Position numbers and translations under genes: made by a program
Shown: one piece after another, positions 37,233 through 46,548 of the stretch
Position numbering within the stretch: position 1 is the first letter of the stretch
Layout: the number at the start of each line of letters is the position of its first letter
Assembly (NCBI GenBank): GCA_937863225.1
Contig: CALMEI010000001.1
Coordinates: 1-52,620, forward strand
Source of the DNA: an uncultured Polaromonas sp.
GTDB taxonomy: Bacteria > Pseudomonadota > Gammaproteobacteria > Burkholderiales > Burkholderiaceae_C
DNA: 52,620 nucleotides
Reading direction: 5' to 3'
The notes under the pieces: generated by a model
The model's input: the letters and a program-made list of their open reading frames with translations, nothing else
The model's database searches: none
What the model was told of the DNA's origin: nothing

Positions 37233-37946
37233 ATGGGTAAGCTCAACTTAAATCACCTTAAACAAGCACAACATGCACCACGTCATAGCTTGGTCAGAGT
37301 GGTTTTGTTTGACTTAGATGGCACGTTGATCGATAGCGCACCCGATTTAGGTGCGGCTGTTGACAAAATGCGGACAGACCGAGGAATGCCATCATTGCCC
37401 ATGACACACTATCGTCCCATGGCAGGCGCCGGTGCACGGGGAATGCTGGAGCTGGCGTTTGGCATGACGCCTGAGCACAAAGAATTTAACGTTTACCGAG
37501 AAGAATTCTTTGGAAACTATGAAGACCGCATGCTGTTGCGTACCCAAGCATTCCAAGGCATTGAAGATTTGTTGGCAAGTTTGCGTTTGCGTGGCATTCG
37601 TTGGGGAATCGTCACGAATAAATCAAAACGCTTTACCGAGCCACTGGTGCGTGAATTACCCTTGTTGAGTGATGCTTGTGTGGTCATCAGTGGTGACAGC
37701 ACGCCATATACCAAACCGCATCCAGAGCCACTTTATGCCGCTACTCGACATTTAAAGCTAGAGCCGTTTCACTGCGCATATGTGGGCGATGACATTCGAG
37801 ATATCGAAGCAGGTCGCAACGCTGGTATGTGCAGCTTGGCAGCGACATGGGGCTATTTGGGTCAACATGATGTCAACACATGGGGCGCAAATGCTTTGCT
37901 CAAAGAGCCCGATTGCTTGTTGGACTGGCTTGACGGCCGACGCTGA
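37233..37946 (+). CDS. gph: Phosphoglycolate phosphatase (HAD family)
   Basis: The 237-residue protein has HAD motif I FDLDGTLIDSAPD (about 26-38), motif II region VTNKSKR and motif III/IV YVGDDIRDIEAGRNAGM. It removes phosphoglycolate formed from DNA repair or oxygenation and can act on other small phosphate esters. It starts 26 bases after ubiG. The N-terminal 20 residues (MGKLNLNHLKQAQHAPRHS) are an extension before the first HAD strand; a later start is possible. Confidence 0.88.
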   Translation: MGKLNLNHLKQAQHAPRHSLVRVVLFDLDGTLIDSAPDLGAAVDKMRTDRGMPSLPMTHYRPMAGAGARGMLELAFGMTPEHKEFNVYREEFFGNYEDRMLLRTQAFQGIEDLLASLRLRGIRWGIVTNKSKRFTEPLVRELPLLSDACVVISGDSTPYTKPHPEPLYAATRHLKLEPFHCAYVGDDIRDIEAGRNAGMCSLAATWGYLGQHDVNTWGANALLKEPDCLLDWLDGRR

Positions 37947-37964
37947 GTAAATCGGTTGGGCACT

Positions 37965-39671
37965 ATGTCAATGCTTGTGCAATTGCGAAATTTTTGGAAT
38001 TTAAAAGCTATAATTTTTATAGCAATTTACGCAGTAATCACGCCATCAAAAGCTTGTTTTGATGATAAAAAATTAAATGATCTGCAACTCAAAAGTGTAT
38101 CTGCTTTAATCTACGTTTGGTCACCTCGCATGGTCTTGTCCGTCACTCAAGCCCATCTGGCCGCTGAACAAGCGACAGCGGCTGGCCTGACTTTTACCCC
38201 CGTGGTTGACCATCGCATCGCAAGCAATGAATGGCAAAGCGCTTTACAAAAGTTTGCTTCACAGAGTCAAATCAACGCATTGAAGGCTGCAGTATTAAGC
38301 AACAGCGAGCCCTTGTGTTCATCCACGTTGATAGACCGAGATGCTTATTTGCACTTCCCAACAGCCTTTGTGTTGCACAACAAAACCGTGCAACCGCAAA
38401 AATTGGTGGGTGCCATGCCAGCGCATTTTTGGCAACAAGGCATCGCATTGCGCTTGGCATCTGCCGTTGCTTCAGATCCATCGCAAAATCAATGCATTGC
38501 ACCCAACCAATTCATCGCACTCGACCCAAGTCTGGCAGGATTGGATGACAACCAGCATGTTGCGCTGGGTGCATATGAACGTGTGAGCCCTGACGGTCGC
38601 TTTATTTTGCGTTCGTTTTCAGGGAGCAAATTGACCACAGTGAGCTTGGTCGAATTACCTGGCCCTGCATTGCCAAATGGTCAGCAAATGGGCCAGCAGC
38701 GCATCTATGAAACGCCATTGTCGAATGAAGCTTTTCCGGTGCAGGGCAGTTGGCGTTATTTGGTTGATATCAATGGCAGTCACTATACTTTTAATAGCAT
38801 TCTAGGTAAGCAAAAACAGGCAAAACCATTGTTTTCAGGTGGAATGACAGGTTTTTACGCGGTTGCTTCTGAGGTGGACAGCAGCTACCCAGATTCAATT
38901 AACAAGCCCATACAAATTCGATCCTTAAGCTGGCCCAACGCCACTGCAGATGGTGAGGTGCAAGGACAAGGCACGCTGTCATCCATGACCCTCACTATCG
39001 ACCCGACCACGCATCAAAAAATCAGCAGCACTGGTGCGGTGACGCATTGCATAGATCGCAGCGCAACCGACGGTAGCATGTATGCACTGCCGATGATCTC
39101 GGTTGACGGCACAGAATTTGCAGCATTGCCACAAAAACCAGTCAATGGCGTACCTGCGATGCGAATTTTTGGTTTGGGTGCAAAAGGTACAGATTGCATA
39201 CCGCAAGGGCAATTCAAATTGCAATCGGGCAAAATCATATTTGGCTACTCAGACAAAAAAGCTGACATCCACGCCAATGCGGCCTACGAATACCGTGGTC
39301 ATGTGTGGTGGTACCAACGCGCATTAGACGCCCAACTCAACTTGGCACCTTGGTTTGATGACAGAGACACGGGCACGATTGAAAAACCCGTTTACAAAGA
39401 TGTGACTGCCAATGCCTTTCCAGGCATCACCCGCGATGGCCGCGTCATTTACGCCGCCAATTGGAGGCGCTGCACAGGCGGTAAGACTTGCAAACCAGAA
39501 GGCGGCTACGTGGTGGCAGACCCGTGGCAAAGCAATGCTTATAAAAACCATTTACAGGCCAATCCAAATCTTGCTCAAGCACACGCGCACAAACTCAAAG
39601 CGTGCATCACACTGCAAGACGTCATTAAAGAACGCGCAGCATTCGCAGCCTTTCATGGCATAACCAATTGA
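37965..39671 (+). CDS. Large secreted protein of unknown function
   Basis: The protein is about 568 residues (start ATG 37965 or 37971). A signal peptide includes LKAIIFIAIYAVITPSKA, cleaved near Ala before CFDD. The N-terminal domain has SALIYVWSPRMVLSVTQAHLAAEQA, given here in part as YVWSPRMVLSV; residues 60-150 look thioredoxin-like. The rest (about 165-540) is beta-rich and reads like a propeller, with blade-like stretches YERVSPDGRFILRSF and FPGITRDGRVIYAANWRRC. At least nine Cys residues suggest disulfides. I do not recognise the family. It is not in an obvious operon; gph ends nine bases upstream. Two copies of the dispersed repeat lie inside it, one in the signal peptide. Confidence 0.65.
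   Translation: MSMLVQLRNFWNLKAIIFIAIYAVITPSKACFDDKKLNDLQLKSVSALIYVWSPRMVLSVTQAHLAAEQATAAGLTFTPVVDHRIASNEWQSALQKFASQSQINALKAAVLSNSEPLCSSTLIDRDAYLHFPTAFVLHNKTVQPQKLVGAMPAHFWQQGIALRLASAVASDPSQNQCIAPNQFIALDPSLAGLDDNQHVALGAYERVSPDGRFILRSFSGSKLTTVSLVELPGPALPNGQQMGQQRIYETPLSNEAFPVQGSWRYLVDINGSHYTFNSILGKQKQAKPLFSGGMTGFYAVASEVDSSYPDSINKPIQIRSLSWPNATADGEVQGQGTLSSMTLTIDPTTHQKISSTGAVTHCIDRSATDGSMYALPMISVDGTEFAALPQKPVNGVPAMRIFGLGAKGTDCIPQGQFKLQSGKIIFGYSDKKADIHANAAYEYRGHVWWYQRALDAQLNLAPWFDDRDTGTIEKPVYKDVTANAFPGITRDGRVIYAANWRRCTGGKTCKPEGGYVVADPWQSNAYKNHLQANPNLAQAHAHKLKACITLQDVIKERAAFAAFHGITN
38007..38044 (-). repeat. Dispersed repeat copy 8, inside a signal peptide
   Basis: The plus strand reads GCTATAATTTTTATAGCA then ATTTACGCAGTAATCACGCC. 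From ATAGC on, about 20 of 26 positions match the reverse complement of the consensus. It encodes AIIFIAIYAVITP, the hydrophobic core of the signal peptide. Confidence 0.6.
38782..38820 (-). repeat. Dispersed repeat copy 9 (degenerate), inside the same gene
   Basis: The plus strand reads CTATACTTTTAATAGCA then TTCTAGGTAAGCAAA, about 25 of 32 positions matching the reverse complement of the consensus. It encodes part of a loop with YTFNSILGKQKQA. Confidence 0.5.
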
Positions 39672-39685
39672 TTTGCGCTGTCCAC

Positions 39686-39712
39686 TTGAAAACTGCTAAC
39701 CCGGCGTAAAAT
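39686..39712 (+). promoter_or_regulatory. Probable ssrA promoter
   Basis: TTGAAA and TAAAAT are separated by 15 bases, with the -10 element ending about nine bases before the mature tmRNA 5' end. The spacer is short for a standard sigma-70 promoter. Confidence 0.45.
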
Positions 39713-39721
39713 AGACCATGA

Positions 39722-40106
39722 GGGGCTGCACTGGTTTCGACGCGGGTACGGACGCGCAGTGGGGCATGCCGAGCTAGGGTCACGCTCGTAAAAATCGATT
39801 CAAAAAACTAACTGCAAACGACGAACGTTTCGCACTCGCTGCTTAATTGCCAGTGAGCTTCACAACAGCAGGCCGATGGGCTGGGCAAGGGTGGTTTAGC
39901 AATAAACCGTCCAGGCTGTGGAGTCATTTTCATCGGCTGGTTTGAACCTGGGCACCTTAGGTTTGAACGAGACAATAGGGCGCTGGCGAAGTTTGTAGCG
40001 TGCTGCTGCGCGACAAACCAAGTGAGATTCAAATCAGACGGCTAAGCATGTAGATCTACGCGAAAAAGGCTTGCGGACGGGGGTTCAAATCCCCCCAGCT
40101 CCACCA
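39722..40106 (+). ncRNA. ssrA: Transfer-messenger RNA
   Basis: The 5' GGGGCTGCACTGGTTTCGAC and 3' GGGGGTTCAAATCCCCCCAG ends pair as the acceptor and T arms of tmRNA, finishing in CTCC-ACCA. The tag reading frame at 39814-39846 encodes ANDERFALAA then TAA, a betaproteobacterial tag. tmRNA rescues stalled ribosomes and marks the nascent protein for degradation. The last six bases (CCACCA) begin a repeat that recurs at 47682. Confidence 0.97.
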
Positions 40107-40200
40107 TTTTATATATGAAATGTGCCTGTATGCGGCGTATTTATTGCCTATAGTGCTATTAAAAATATAGCATAATCGTTTTTACTTGATCAGTTGTTGC
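40101..40200 (+). repeat. Direct repeat A at tmRNA 3' end (with dispersed repeat copy 10)
   Basis: It begins CCACCATTTTATATATGAAA at the tmRNA end, includes the dispersed repeat at 40121-40172, and continues into CTTGATCAGTTGTTGC, the last codons of an isochorismatase gene. The first 72 bases match 47682-47753 with two differences, and the rest matches closely. Confidence 0.9.
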
Positions 40201-40203
40201 GCT
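40182..40203 (-). pseudogene. Isochorismatase 3' tail remnant
   Basis: On the minus strand, GCG CAA CAA CTG ATC AAG TAA encodes AQQLIK and a stop, the same ending as the larger fragment at 47765-47965. Only these codons remain; the rest is replaced by the island. Confidence 0.5.
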
Positions 40204-40256
40204 GGGCTTTCGTAATATTCGTTACACTAAATCAAAAAAAGTTAAAAGGAATCCCA

Positions 40257-41423
40257 TTGAAAATTGCTGTTGTAGGTGTTGGTTACGTCGGTTTAGCAAA
40301 TGCCGTATTGCTTGCGCAAAATAATGAAGTTGTTGTATTGGACATTGACGCAAAAAAAATTGCATTACTTAAACAAAAAAAATCACCGATTAATGACAAG
40401 GACATCGAAGATTACATCGCAAATAGACCACTTCATTTTCGCGCAACGCTTGACAAAGTAGATGCATATACGAAAGCTGACTATGTCGTTATTGCAACCC
40501 CGACTGAATTCAATGCCGATACAAAAGTTTTTGATACAAGTTCGATTGAGGCGGTCATTAATGATGTCATGGCAATCAACCCAAATGCGGTGATGGTTAT
40601 TAAATCAACGGTTCCGATTGGCTACACAGCTAAGATTAAAGCCGCAACAGGAACAAAAAACATCATGTTTAGTCCTGAATTTCTTCGCGAAGGTTCTGCG
40701 CTTTATGACATTTTGCATCCCAGTCGCATCATTGTTGGGGAAAAATCTGGTCGAGCTGAAATATTCGCCAACTTATTGAAGCAAGGCGCTGTAAAAAAAG
40801 AAATTCCAATTCTGTTGACTGATAGCTCTGAGGCGGAATCGATCAAACTTTTTGCGAACACTTATCTGGCCATGCGTGTCGCTTATTTCAATGAACTAGA
40901 TACTTACGCCACCAGTCATGGCTTAGATATTCGCCAGATCATAGACGGCGTTAGTCTCGACCCACGAATCGGAAATCATTACAACAACCCTAGCTTTGGT
41001 TATGGTGGATATTGCCTGCCAAAGGACACACAGCAGTTATTATCAAATTACCATGACATACCTCAAAATTTAATTCATGCGATAGTCCAATCCAATACTA
41101 CCCGTATGGACTTTATTGCCAATGAGATTGTTTTTCGCAACCCCAAGGTCGTAGGTGTCTACAGATTGATCATGAAGGCAGGTGCCGATAATTTTCGAGC
41201 ATCAAGCATTCAAGGAATCATGAATCGCATTAAAGCTAAAGGGATTGAAATTATTATTCATGAACCAATGTTGAGTGAATCTAACTTTGAAGATTCCAAA
41301 ATCGTCAATGATTTGGAATTTTTCAAGCAGCAGTCATGTGTCATCATTGCAAATAGAAAGACAGAAGCCTTGGCAGATGTTTTGAGTAAAGTTTATACGC
41401 GAGATTTGTTTGGTGACAATTAA
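40257..41423 (+). CDS. ugd: UDP-glucose 6-dehydrogenase
   Basis: The product is 388 residues from TTG 40257, with AAAAGGA upstream. It has the NAD motif [17 protein letters not shown], the catalytic Cys in [12 protein letters not shown] (about residue 250), and [13 protein letters not shown], closely resembling the E. coli-type Ugd in length and sequence. It oxidises UDP-glucose to UDP-glucuronate for capsule, exopolysaccharide or LPS sugars. It is directly followed by a UDP-glucuronate epimerase gene (zero-base gap), giving a route to UDP-galacturonate. The gene is AT-rich compared with the housekeeping genes nearby. Confidence 0.93.
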   Translation: MKIAVVGVGYVGLANAVLLAQNNEVVVLDIDAKKIALLKQKKSPINDKDIEDYIANRPLHFRATLDKVDAYTKADYVVIATPTEFNADTKVFDTSSIEAVINDVMAINPNAVMVIKSTVPIGYTAKIKAATGTKNIMFSPEFLREGSALYDILHPSRIIVGEKSGRAEIFANLLKQGAVKKEIPILLTDSSEAESIKLFANTYLAMRVAYFNELDTYATSHGLDIRQIIDGVSLDPRIGNHYNNPSFGYGGYCLPKDTQQLLSNYHDIPQNLIHAIVQSNTTRMDFIANEIVFRNPKVVGVYRLIMKAGADNFRASSIQGIMNRIKAKGIEIIIHEPMLSESNFEDSKIVNDLEFFKQQSCVIIANRKTEALADVLSKVYTRDLFGDN

Positions 41424-42431
41424 ATGAAAGTTTTGGTGACTGGCTCAGCAGGTTTTATTGGCTCTGCTTTAACTTTGAGTTTGCTCGAGCGCGGTGACAG
41501 TGTCATCGGGATTGACAATCACAACAATTACTACAGCCCTGCGTTAAAAGAGGCGCGTTTAATGCGACATGCGGGTCACAGCAACTACACCCATGTTCGT
41601 CTAGATTTGGCTGACCGAGCCGCGATGGCCAAAGTCTTCAAGACGCACAAACCTCAGCGCGTGGTCAATCTCGCTGCACAAGCTGGGGTGCGTTATTCCA
41701 TCGACAATCCAATGTCTTATATCGACAGCAATCTTGTTGGTTTTGCACATGTACTGGAGGGGTGTCGTCATAGCGAGGTTGAGCATTTGGTTTATGCCAG
41801 TTCCTCAAGTGTTTATGGCGCAAATACAGCTGTGCCATTTTCGGTGAAGCAAAGCGCAGATCATCCCTTGAGCTTGTATGCAGCTACCAAAAAGGCAAAT
41901 GAATTAATGGCGCATTCTTATAGCCATTTGTATAACTTACCAACCACAGGGTTGCGGTTTTTTACGGTTTACGGTCCTTGGGTGCGGCCTGATATGGCGC
42001 TTCATAAGTTTGCAGATGCCATGTTCAAAGGTGAGTCGATACAAGTTTATAACCATGGTAATCACCGTAGAGATTTCACATACATTGAAGATATTGTGCA
42101 AGGCATCATGCGAGTTTTAGATCGTCCAGCATCCGCTAGCCCAGTATGGAAAAGTGATCAGCCTGACGCCTGTACCAGCAAGGCACCATGGCGGGTTTAC
42201 AACATTGGCAATAACCAACCGGTCAATCTTTTGCAATATATTGAAGCGCTAGAGAGTGCATTTGGCAAGAAAGTTCGCAAAGAATTTTTACCCCTTCAAC
42301 CTGGTGATGTATTGGATACTTGGGCGAATGTTGATGAACTGATTGATCAGTTTGACTACAAACCATGCACAGAAGTTGCGCAAGGTGTGGAGAGTTTTGC
42401 ACGTTGGTATAAAAATTATTATCAAAAATAA
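41424..42431 (+). CDS. UDP-glucuronate 4-epimerase-like NAD-dependent epimerase
   Basis: The 335-residue extended short-chain dehydrogenase has GSAGFIGSALTLSLLERG at the N-terminus, the Ser-Tyr-Lys catalytic set (ASSSSVYG and YAATKKANE) and the C-terminal NIGNNQPVNLLQYIEALE typical of UDP-glucuronate epimerases (CapI/GAE). It likely makes UDP-galacturonate from the product of the preceding ugd gene. The start follows the ugd stop at once. The exact sugar is inferred from family and context. Confidence 0.85.
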   Translation: MKVLVTGSAGFIGSALTLSLLERGDSVIGIDNHNNYYSPALKEARLMRHAGHSNYTHVRLDLADRAAMAKVFKTHKPQRVVNLAAQAGVRYSIDNPMSYIDSNLVGFAHVLEGCRHSEVEHLVYASSSSVYGANTAVPFSVKQSADHPLSLYAATKKANELMAHSYSHLYNLPTTGLRFFTVYGPWVRPDMALHKFADAMFKGESIQVYNHGNHRRDFTYIEDIVQGIMRVLDRPASASPVWKSDQPDACTSKAPWRVYNIGNNQPVNLLQYIEALESAFGKKVRKEFLPLQPGDVLDTWANVDELIDQFDYKPCTEVAQGVESFARWYKNYYQK

Positions 42432-42478
42432 AGCGATTTATCAAAAGTAACTTTGGCGCCAATAGTGAAAGGTATAGA

Positions 42479-43423
42479 TTGATTAAGACTGGCATATATC
42501 GCGCTGAAGAGTTAACAGACACGCAGAACATGCAGGCATTTTGGGGTGGCAAGAGGCACGCGTCACTCACGCTATACGAACATGCAAAAGGGCATGTTTT
42601 GAGTGATGCATGGGCAGAGCATATATTGCTATTTGCATCCGACAGTCGAGGCACGTACAAGCGGACTTATTGCAATCGATTTGATGAATTTGATGCAATT
42701 TGTATGAAACACATTGCCAACAACTTTGACTTCAAAACCGCTTTGAATGTTCATGACGTCGCTGTAAGCGATGCCCGAACTGCATGTGATTTTTTCTCAA
42801 AACTTGTTAAAAAATACCCTGTCATGAATTACATCGCTTCTGATTACGATTCCGTTTTGAAAGTCGTTGAGGTCGGTAATCAGAAAGTGACGTTAGACAC
42901 TCAAAACCAGCCAATTGAAATAGTCTTTCCACCATTTGTTTTTAATTTAAAAAGAATTGATAAAACTTATTTGTATCCGATCAATCATTTGTTTTTTCTA
43001 TATGCAAGCAAGTTTTTGTTACCGCGAATCATGCATCGGTTCGAAACTGGTGAGCTCAAAATAACTAAAAGTATTGCTTTTTTCTCGCAGCGTGCGATTA
43101 AATTAGCTCAAATAGATCATCGTTTTAAGTTAATGACATACGATATCTTGCAGCCATCAATTCTTAATACACCAGTGCAAGTTATACGTGCAATGAATGT
43201 TTTAAATCCTGCGTATTTTGATCTAGAAAAACTGCAAATCGTCATCGGTCATTTTTTTAATGCACTTGCGCAAGGTGGTTTATTGGTTACTGGCTCTAAC
43301 GGCGATAGTAATTCACCGGTACGAGGTGGAATTTACAGGAAACGCGGAAACGGATTCGACGTGCTTTGGCAAACTGAAGAGTTGTACTATGCGCATCAAT
43401 CAATTGCGGACTTTAAGTTTTAA
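42479..43423 (+). CDS. CheR/SAM-methyltransferase-like protein of polysaccharide island
   Basis: The protein is 314 residues from TTG 42479, with AAAGGT just upstream. It has no membrane segment. The C-terminal region VIRAMNVLNPAYFDLEKLQI, then HFFNALAQGGLLVTGSN and GGIYRKRGNGFDVLWQ, resembles the end of CheR-like or class I methyltransferases. A canonical GxGxG SAM motif is not obvious in the N-terminal half, although the LNVHDVAVSDA segment could hold part of it. The role is unknown; context suggests modification of a polysaccharide. The gene is AT-rich. Confidence 0.6.
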   Translation: MIKTGIYRAEELTDTQNMQAFWGGKRHASLTLYEHAKGHVLSDAWAEHILLFASDSRGTYKRTYCNRFDEFDAICMKHIANNFDFKTALNVHDVAVSDARTACDFFSKLVKKYPVMNYIASDYDSVLKVVEVGNQKVTLDTQNQPIEIVFPPFVFNLKRIDKTYLYPINHLFFLYASKFLLPRIMHRFETGELKITKSIAFFSQRAIKLAQIDHRFKLMTYDILQPSILNTPVQVIRAMNVLNPAYFDLEKLQIVIGHFFNALAQGGLLVTGSNGDSNSPVRGGIYRKRGNGFDVLWQTEELYYAHQSIADFKF

Positions 43424-43448
43424 CATATGAATTTAAATTTTTTCACTA

Positions 43449-43492
43449 TAAATAAAATAGCTACCTAGGCAATAAATACGCCAGCTACAGCC
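43449..43492 (-). repeat. Dispersed repeat copy 11
   Basis: The plus strand reads ATAAATAAAATAGCTACC then TAGGCAATAAATACGCCAGC, the reverse complement of the consensus. It lies between the convergent methyltransferase-like and ABC genes. Confidence 0.8.
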
Positions 43493-43503
43493 ATTTTTAT
43501 CTC

Positions 43504-45309
43504 TTAGGAGTCAGTCTGAACTCGAAACTGTAACTCCGCCAACCGCGCATACATACCACCTTTTGCCATCAGCTCGGTATGCGTCCCTTGCTCGATGATT
43601 TTGCCGTGGTCTAGCACGATGATTCGATCCGCTTTTTGGACAGTGGCTAGGCGGTGCGCGATAACAAGAGTGGTGCGGCCGGCCATGGCGTGCTCTAGGG
43701 CGGCTTGGACCATGCGTTCACTTTCGGCGTCCAAAGCACTGGTGGCTTCGTCCAGCAGCAGCAACGGTGGATTTTTCAGTATGGCACGAGCGATGGCGAT
43801 GCGTTGGCGTTGACCGCCTGACAGGCGCACGCCGCGCTCTCCCAAGAACGTGTCATAACCTTCAGGCAGTTGGGTCAAAAACGCATCGGCAAAGGCGGCT
43901 TTGGCAGCGTCCTTGACTTCTGCATCGGTCGCGTCTGGCGTGCCATAGCGGATATTTTCCAGTGCATTGGCCGAAAAAATCACCGCGTCTTGCGGCACGA
44001 TGCCAATGCGGCCGCGCAAATCTTGCAAGCTTAGGGCGTTAGTTGCCACGCCGTCTAAGGTGATGCTGCCTGATTTCGGGTCATAAAAGCGCAGCAAGAG
44101 CTGGAAAACCGTGCTTTTACCCGCACCGCTGGGTCCCACCAGAGCCACTGTTTCACCGGGCTTGACGTCTAAGTTGAAGTTGGAGAGGGCAATTTGCTGC
44201 GGACGAGACGGGTAGTTAAACTCGATTGCTTCAAATTTTATAGCGCTTCCGGTATTAATTGTGCTAGCTACAGCAGGATTTGAGGGTGATTGGATGCTGA
44301 ATTTACTGTCCAGTAGCTCCATCAAGCGCTCGGTAGCACCAGCAGCACGTAGCAAGTCGCCATAGGTTTCTCCTAAAGCGGAAAAGGCTCTGGCCAAGAT
44401 GATGATGTACACACTGTTTTGACCTAATTGGCCAAATGTCATATCGCCATGTAATACCGCCTGTGAACCCAAATACAAGCCGCACAGCAATCCTGTGCTA
44501 CTGGCTGCGATGAGGAAGGCCGTTAGTGCGGCCCGTGTTTTGTCTCGGGTCATCGTGGCATCAAATGCGTTTTGACTGGCGTTGATGAAACGCAATATTT
44601 CGCGATTTTCAGCCGTGTAACTTTGCACGACGGGCACAGCATGGATGGTCTCCGAGGCGATCGCGTTGGTAGCAGATGTGCGATCTTGGCTGGCCCGGGA
44701 TAGCTTGCGCACTAAGCGGCCAATATAAACAATGGGTACAACAATAATTGCCAAAATGACCAGAACTTCTAGCATCAGCCAAGTGTTCGTCCAAACCAAC
44801 ATAGTCATTGCGCCAATGAGCAAAAACAAATCGCGTAAGCCCATAGACAGCGTGGAATTCACTGTACTTCGAATCATGCCTGAATCTGCATTCAGACAAG
44901 ACAGCACTTCGCCAGCTTTTGTTGATTCAAAAAACTCTGGGCTTTGCTGCATTATTTGGCTGTAAACAGCGATGCGTACATCCGTGGTCACTCGTTCACT
45001 CAACCAACTTAAAGCATAAAAGCGCCCCGCACTGAAAAACCCCATCGCCAAGATTAAAGCCAGCAGTACGGCAAAGTGTTGTTGCAGAATTGATAATTGC
45101 GCGCTTATGTCGGTTACTTTGTTGCCACCGAGCAAACCACCATCAATCAATCTGCGTAATGCCATGGGTAAAATCAACATAGCGGCAGCCGCCATCAGTA
45201 TAAAAAACAGGGCTAACGCTATTTGAAAGCCGTAAGGTCTCAAAAACGGCAGTAAACCTGAAAGTGAACGAGGTGATGTTCCTACAGGGCGGTTTGAAGC
45301 TGAAGCCAT
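43504..45309 (-). CDS. ABC exporter, fused membrane and ATPase domains (MsbA-like)
   Basis: The 601-residue half-transporter has six membrane segments in the first 330 residues. A linker (about 342-356) follows, then an ATPase domain with Walker A GPSGAGKST, signature LSGGQRQRIAIARA and Walker B LLLLDEATSALD. Such proteins flip lipids or lipid-linked sugars, or export drugs. In this position it may export a polysaccharide or lipid intermediate, but the reverse orientation makes that uncertain. The linker contains a degenerate copy of the dispersed repeat. Confidence 0.88.
   Translation of the reverse strand: MASASNRPVGTSPRSLSGLLPFLRPYGFQIALALFFILMAAAAMLILPMALRRLIDGGLLGGNKVTDISAQLSILQQHFAVLLALILAMGFFSAGRFYALSWLSERVTTDVRIAVYSQIMQQSPEFFESTKAGEVLSCLNADSGMIRSTVNSTLSMGLRDLFLLIGAMTMLVWTNTWLMLEVLVILAIIVVPIVYIGRLVRKLSRASQDRTSATNAIASETIHAVPVVQSYTAENREILRFINASQNAFDATMTRDKTRAALTAFLIAASSTGLLCGLYLGSQAVLHGDMTFGQLGQNSVYIIILARAFSALGETYGDLLRAAGATERLMELLDSKFSIQSPSNPAVASTINTGSAIKFEAIEFNYPSRPQQIALSNFNLDVKPGETVALVGPSGAGKSTVFQLLLRFYDPKSGSITLDGVATNALSLQDLRGRIGIVPQDAVIFSANALENIRYGTPDATDAEVKDAAKAAFADAFLTQLPEGYDTFLGERGVRLSGGQRQRIAIARAILKNPPLLLLDEATSALDAESERMVQAALEHAMAGRTTLVIAHRLATVQKADRIIVLDHGKIIEQGTHTELMAKGGMYARLAELQFRVQTDS
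44236..44274 (-). repeat. Dispersed repeat copy 12 (degenerate), inside ABC exporter
   Basis: The plus strand reads TTTTATAGCGCTTCCGGT then ATTAATTGTGCTAGCTACAG. About 18 of 25 positions match copy 11 in its second half. It encodes VASTINTGSAIK, between the membrane and ATPase domains. Confidence 0.5.
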
Positions 45310-45417
45310 ATCAAAGGGTACTAAAATATTTTATGCACAAGCGCACAGCTTAAAAAAAATTCTTTGTCTAGTGAATATAACCAGTATGACTGAGAATGGC
45401 GACATAAATCAAACGAA

Positions 45418-46542
45418 ATGCAAGCTAACAATATCAACAAGAAGCGACTCGCTATTTTCATACCATCATTGAATGGTGGCGGGGCAGAGCGCGTGATGGT
45501 GACACTGGCCAATAACTTTGCAGAACTAGGGTTTTCTGTCGACTTGGTTCTGGCTAGGGCTGAAGGACCGTATCTGAATGAAGTCTCTGGCAAAGTGAAT
45601 ATCGTTGGTTTAAAGATCGGGCGTGCTTGGATCGTTTTAGTGGAGTTGATTCGATACTTACGACGCGCAAAACCCGTTGTTATGCTGGCAGCATTGGGGC
45701 ATGCAAATGTATTGTCAATACTTGCGCGCGCTATTTCTGGTGTACCAACACGTTTAGTGGTAAGTGAGCGTAACAATTTTTCTGCTGGCAAAGTCGATGC
45801 GCGTAATTTGCGTGAGCGCTACATGGGGTTTGCGATGAAGTGGGCCTATCCTCGCGCAGACGGTGTGATTGCTGTATCCGGTGGTGTAGCTGATGATCTT
45901 GCCAAAGCAATTAACTTGCCACGTGCAAAAATTGATGTGGTGTATAACCCTGTGTATACCGAAAAGTTGCGTGCACAAAGCCTGTTGGTACCAGATCATC
46001 CCTGGTTGACGCATAAAGAGGTCCCCGTAATTTTGGGTATGGGGCGCCTTGCAGCACAAAAAGACTTTTCGACGTTGTTGCGTGCTTTTGCAGTGCTGCG
46101 TCAAACGCGGGATGTGCGGTTGATTATCCTCGGTCAAGGACCGTTGCACGTGCAGCTTTTGAACCTGATTGCAGAGCTTGGTTTGAAAGAGGTGGTTGAC
46201 TTACCCGGGTTTATGCGAAATCCGTTCGCATTTCTTAAACATGCGGACCTGTTCGTTTTATCGTCGCGTTATGAGGGTTTGCCCAATGCTTTGATTCAGG
46301 CGATGGCTTGCGGTGCGCCTGTGGTGTCTACCGATTGCCCAAGCGGGCCTATGGAAATTCTTGAAAATGGCAAATGGGGGCAGCTGGTTCCTGTGGGTGA
46401 TGTGCAAGCGATGGCAAAAGCAATGGCCTTTGCTTTGGATGATCAAAACCCACCCGATGTCGTGGCACGTGCTTCTGAATTTGATGTTGATACAGCTGTG
46501 AACGGCTATCTTCATGTCATGCTTCCTGAAAAGCAGAACTGA
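45418..46542 (+). CDS. Glycosyltransferase, GT4 family
   Basis: The 374-residue GT-B enzyme has GGAERVMVTLANNFAELGF near the N-terminus (about 20-38) and the GT4 C-terminal motif SSRYEGLPNALIQAMACG with its EX7E pair, followed by PVVSTDCPSGPMEIL. It transfers a sugar from a nucleotide donor to a growing glycan. It is paired with a second GT4 gene six bases downstream, so both act in the same pathway. The ABC exporter gene is divergent from it. Confidence 0.88.
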   Translation: MQANNINKKRLAIFIPSLNGGGAERVMVTLANNFAELGFSVDLVLARAEGPYLNEVSGKVNIVGLKIGRAWIVLVELIRYLRRAKPVVMLAALGHANVLSILARAISGVPTRLVVSERNNFSAGKVDARNLRERYMGFAMKWAYPRADGVIAVSGGVADDLAKAINLPRAKIDVVYNPVYTEKLRAQSLLVPDHPWLTHKEVPVILGMGRLAAQKDFSTLLRAFAVLRQTRDVRLIILGQGPLHVQLLNLIAELGLKEVVDLPGFMRNPFAFLKHADLFVLSSRYEGLPNALIQAMACGAPVVSTDCPSGPMEILENGKWGQLVPVGDVQAMAKAMAFALDDQNPPDVVARASEFDVDTAVNGYLHVMLPEKQN

Positions 46543-46548
46543 GGACGG

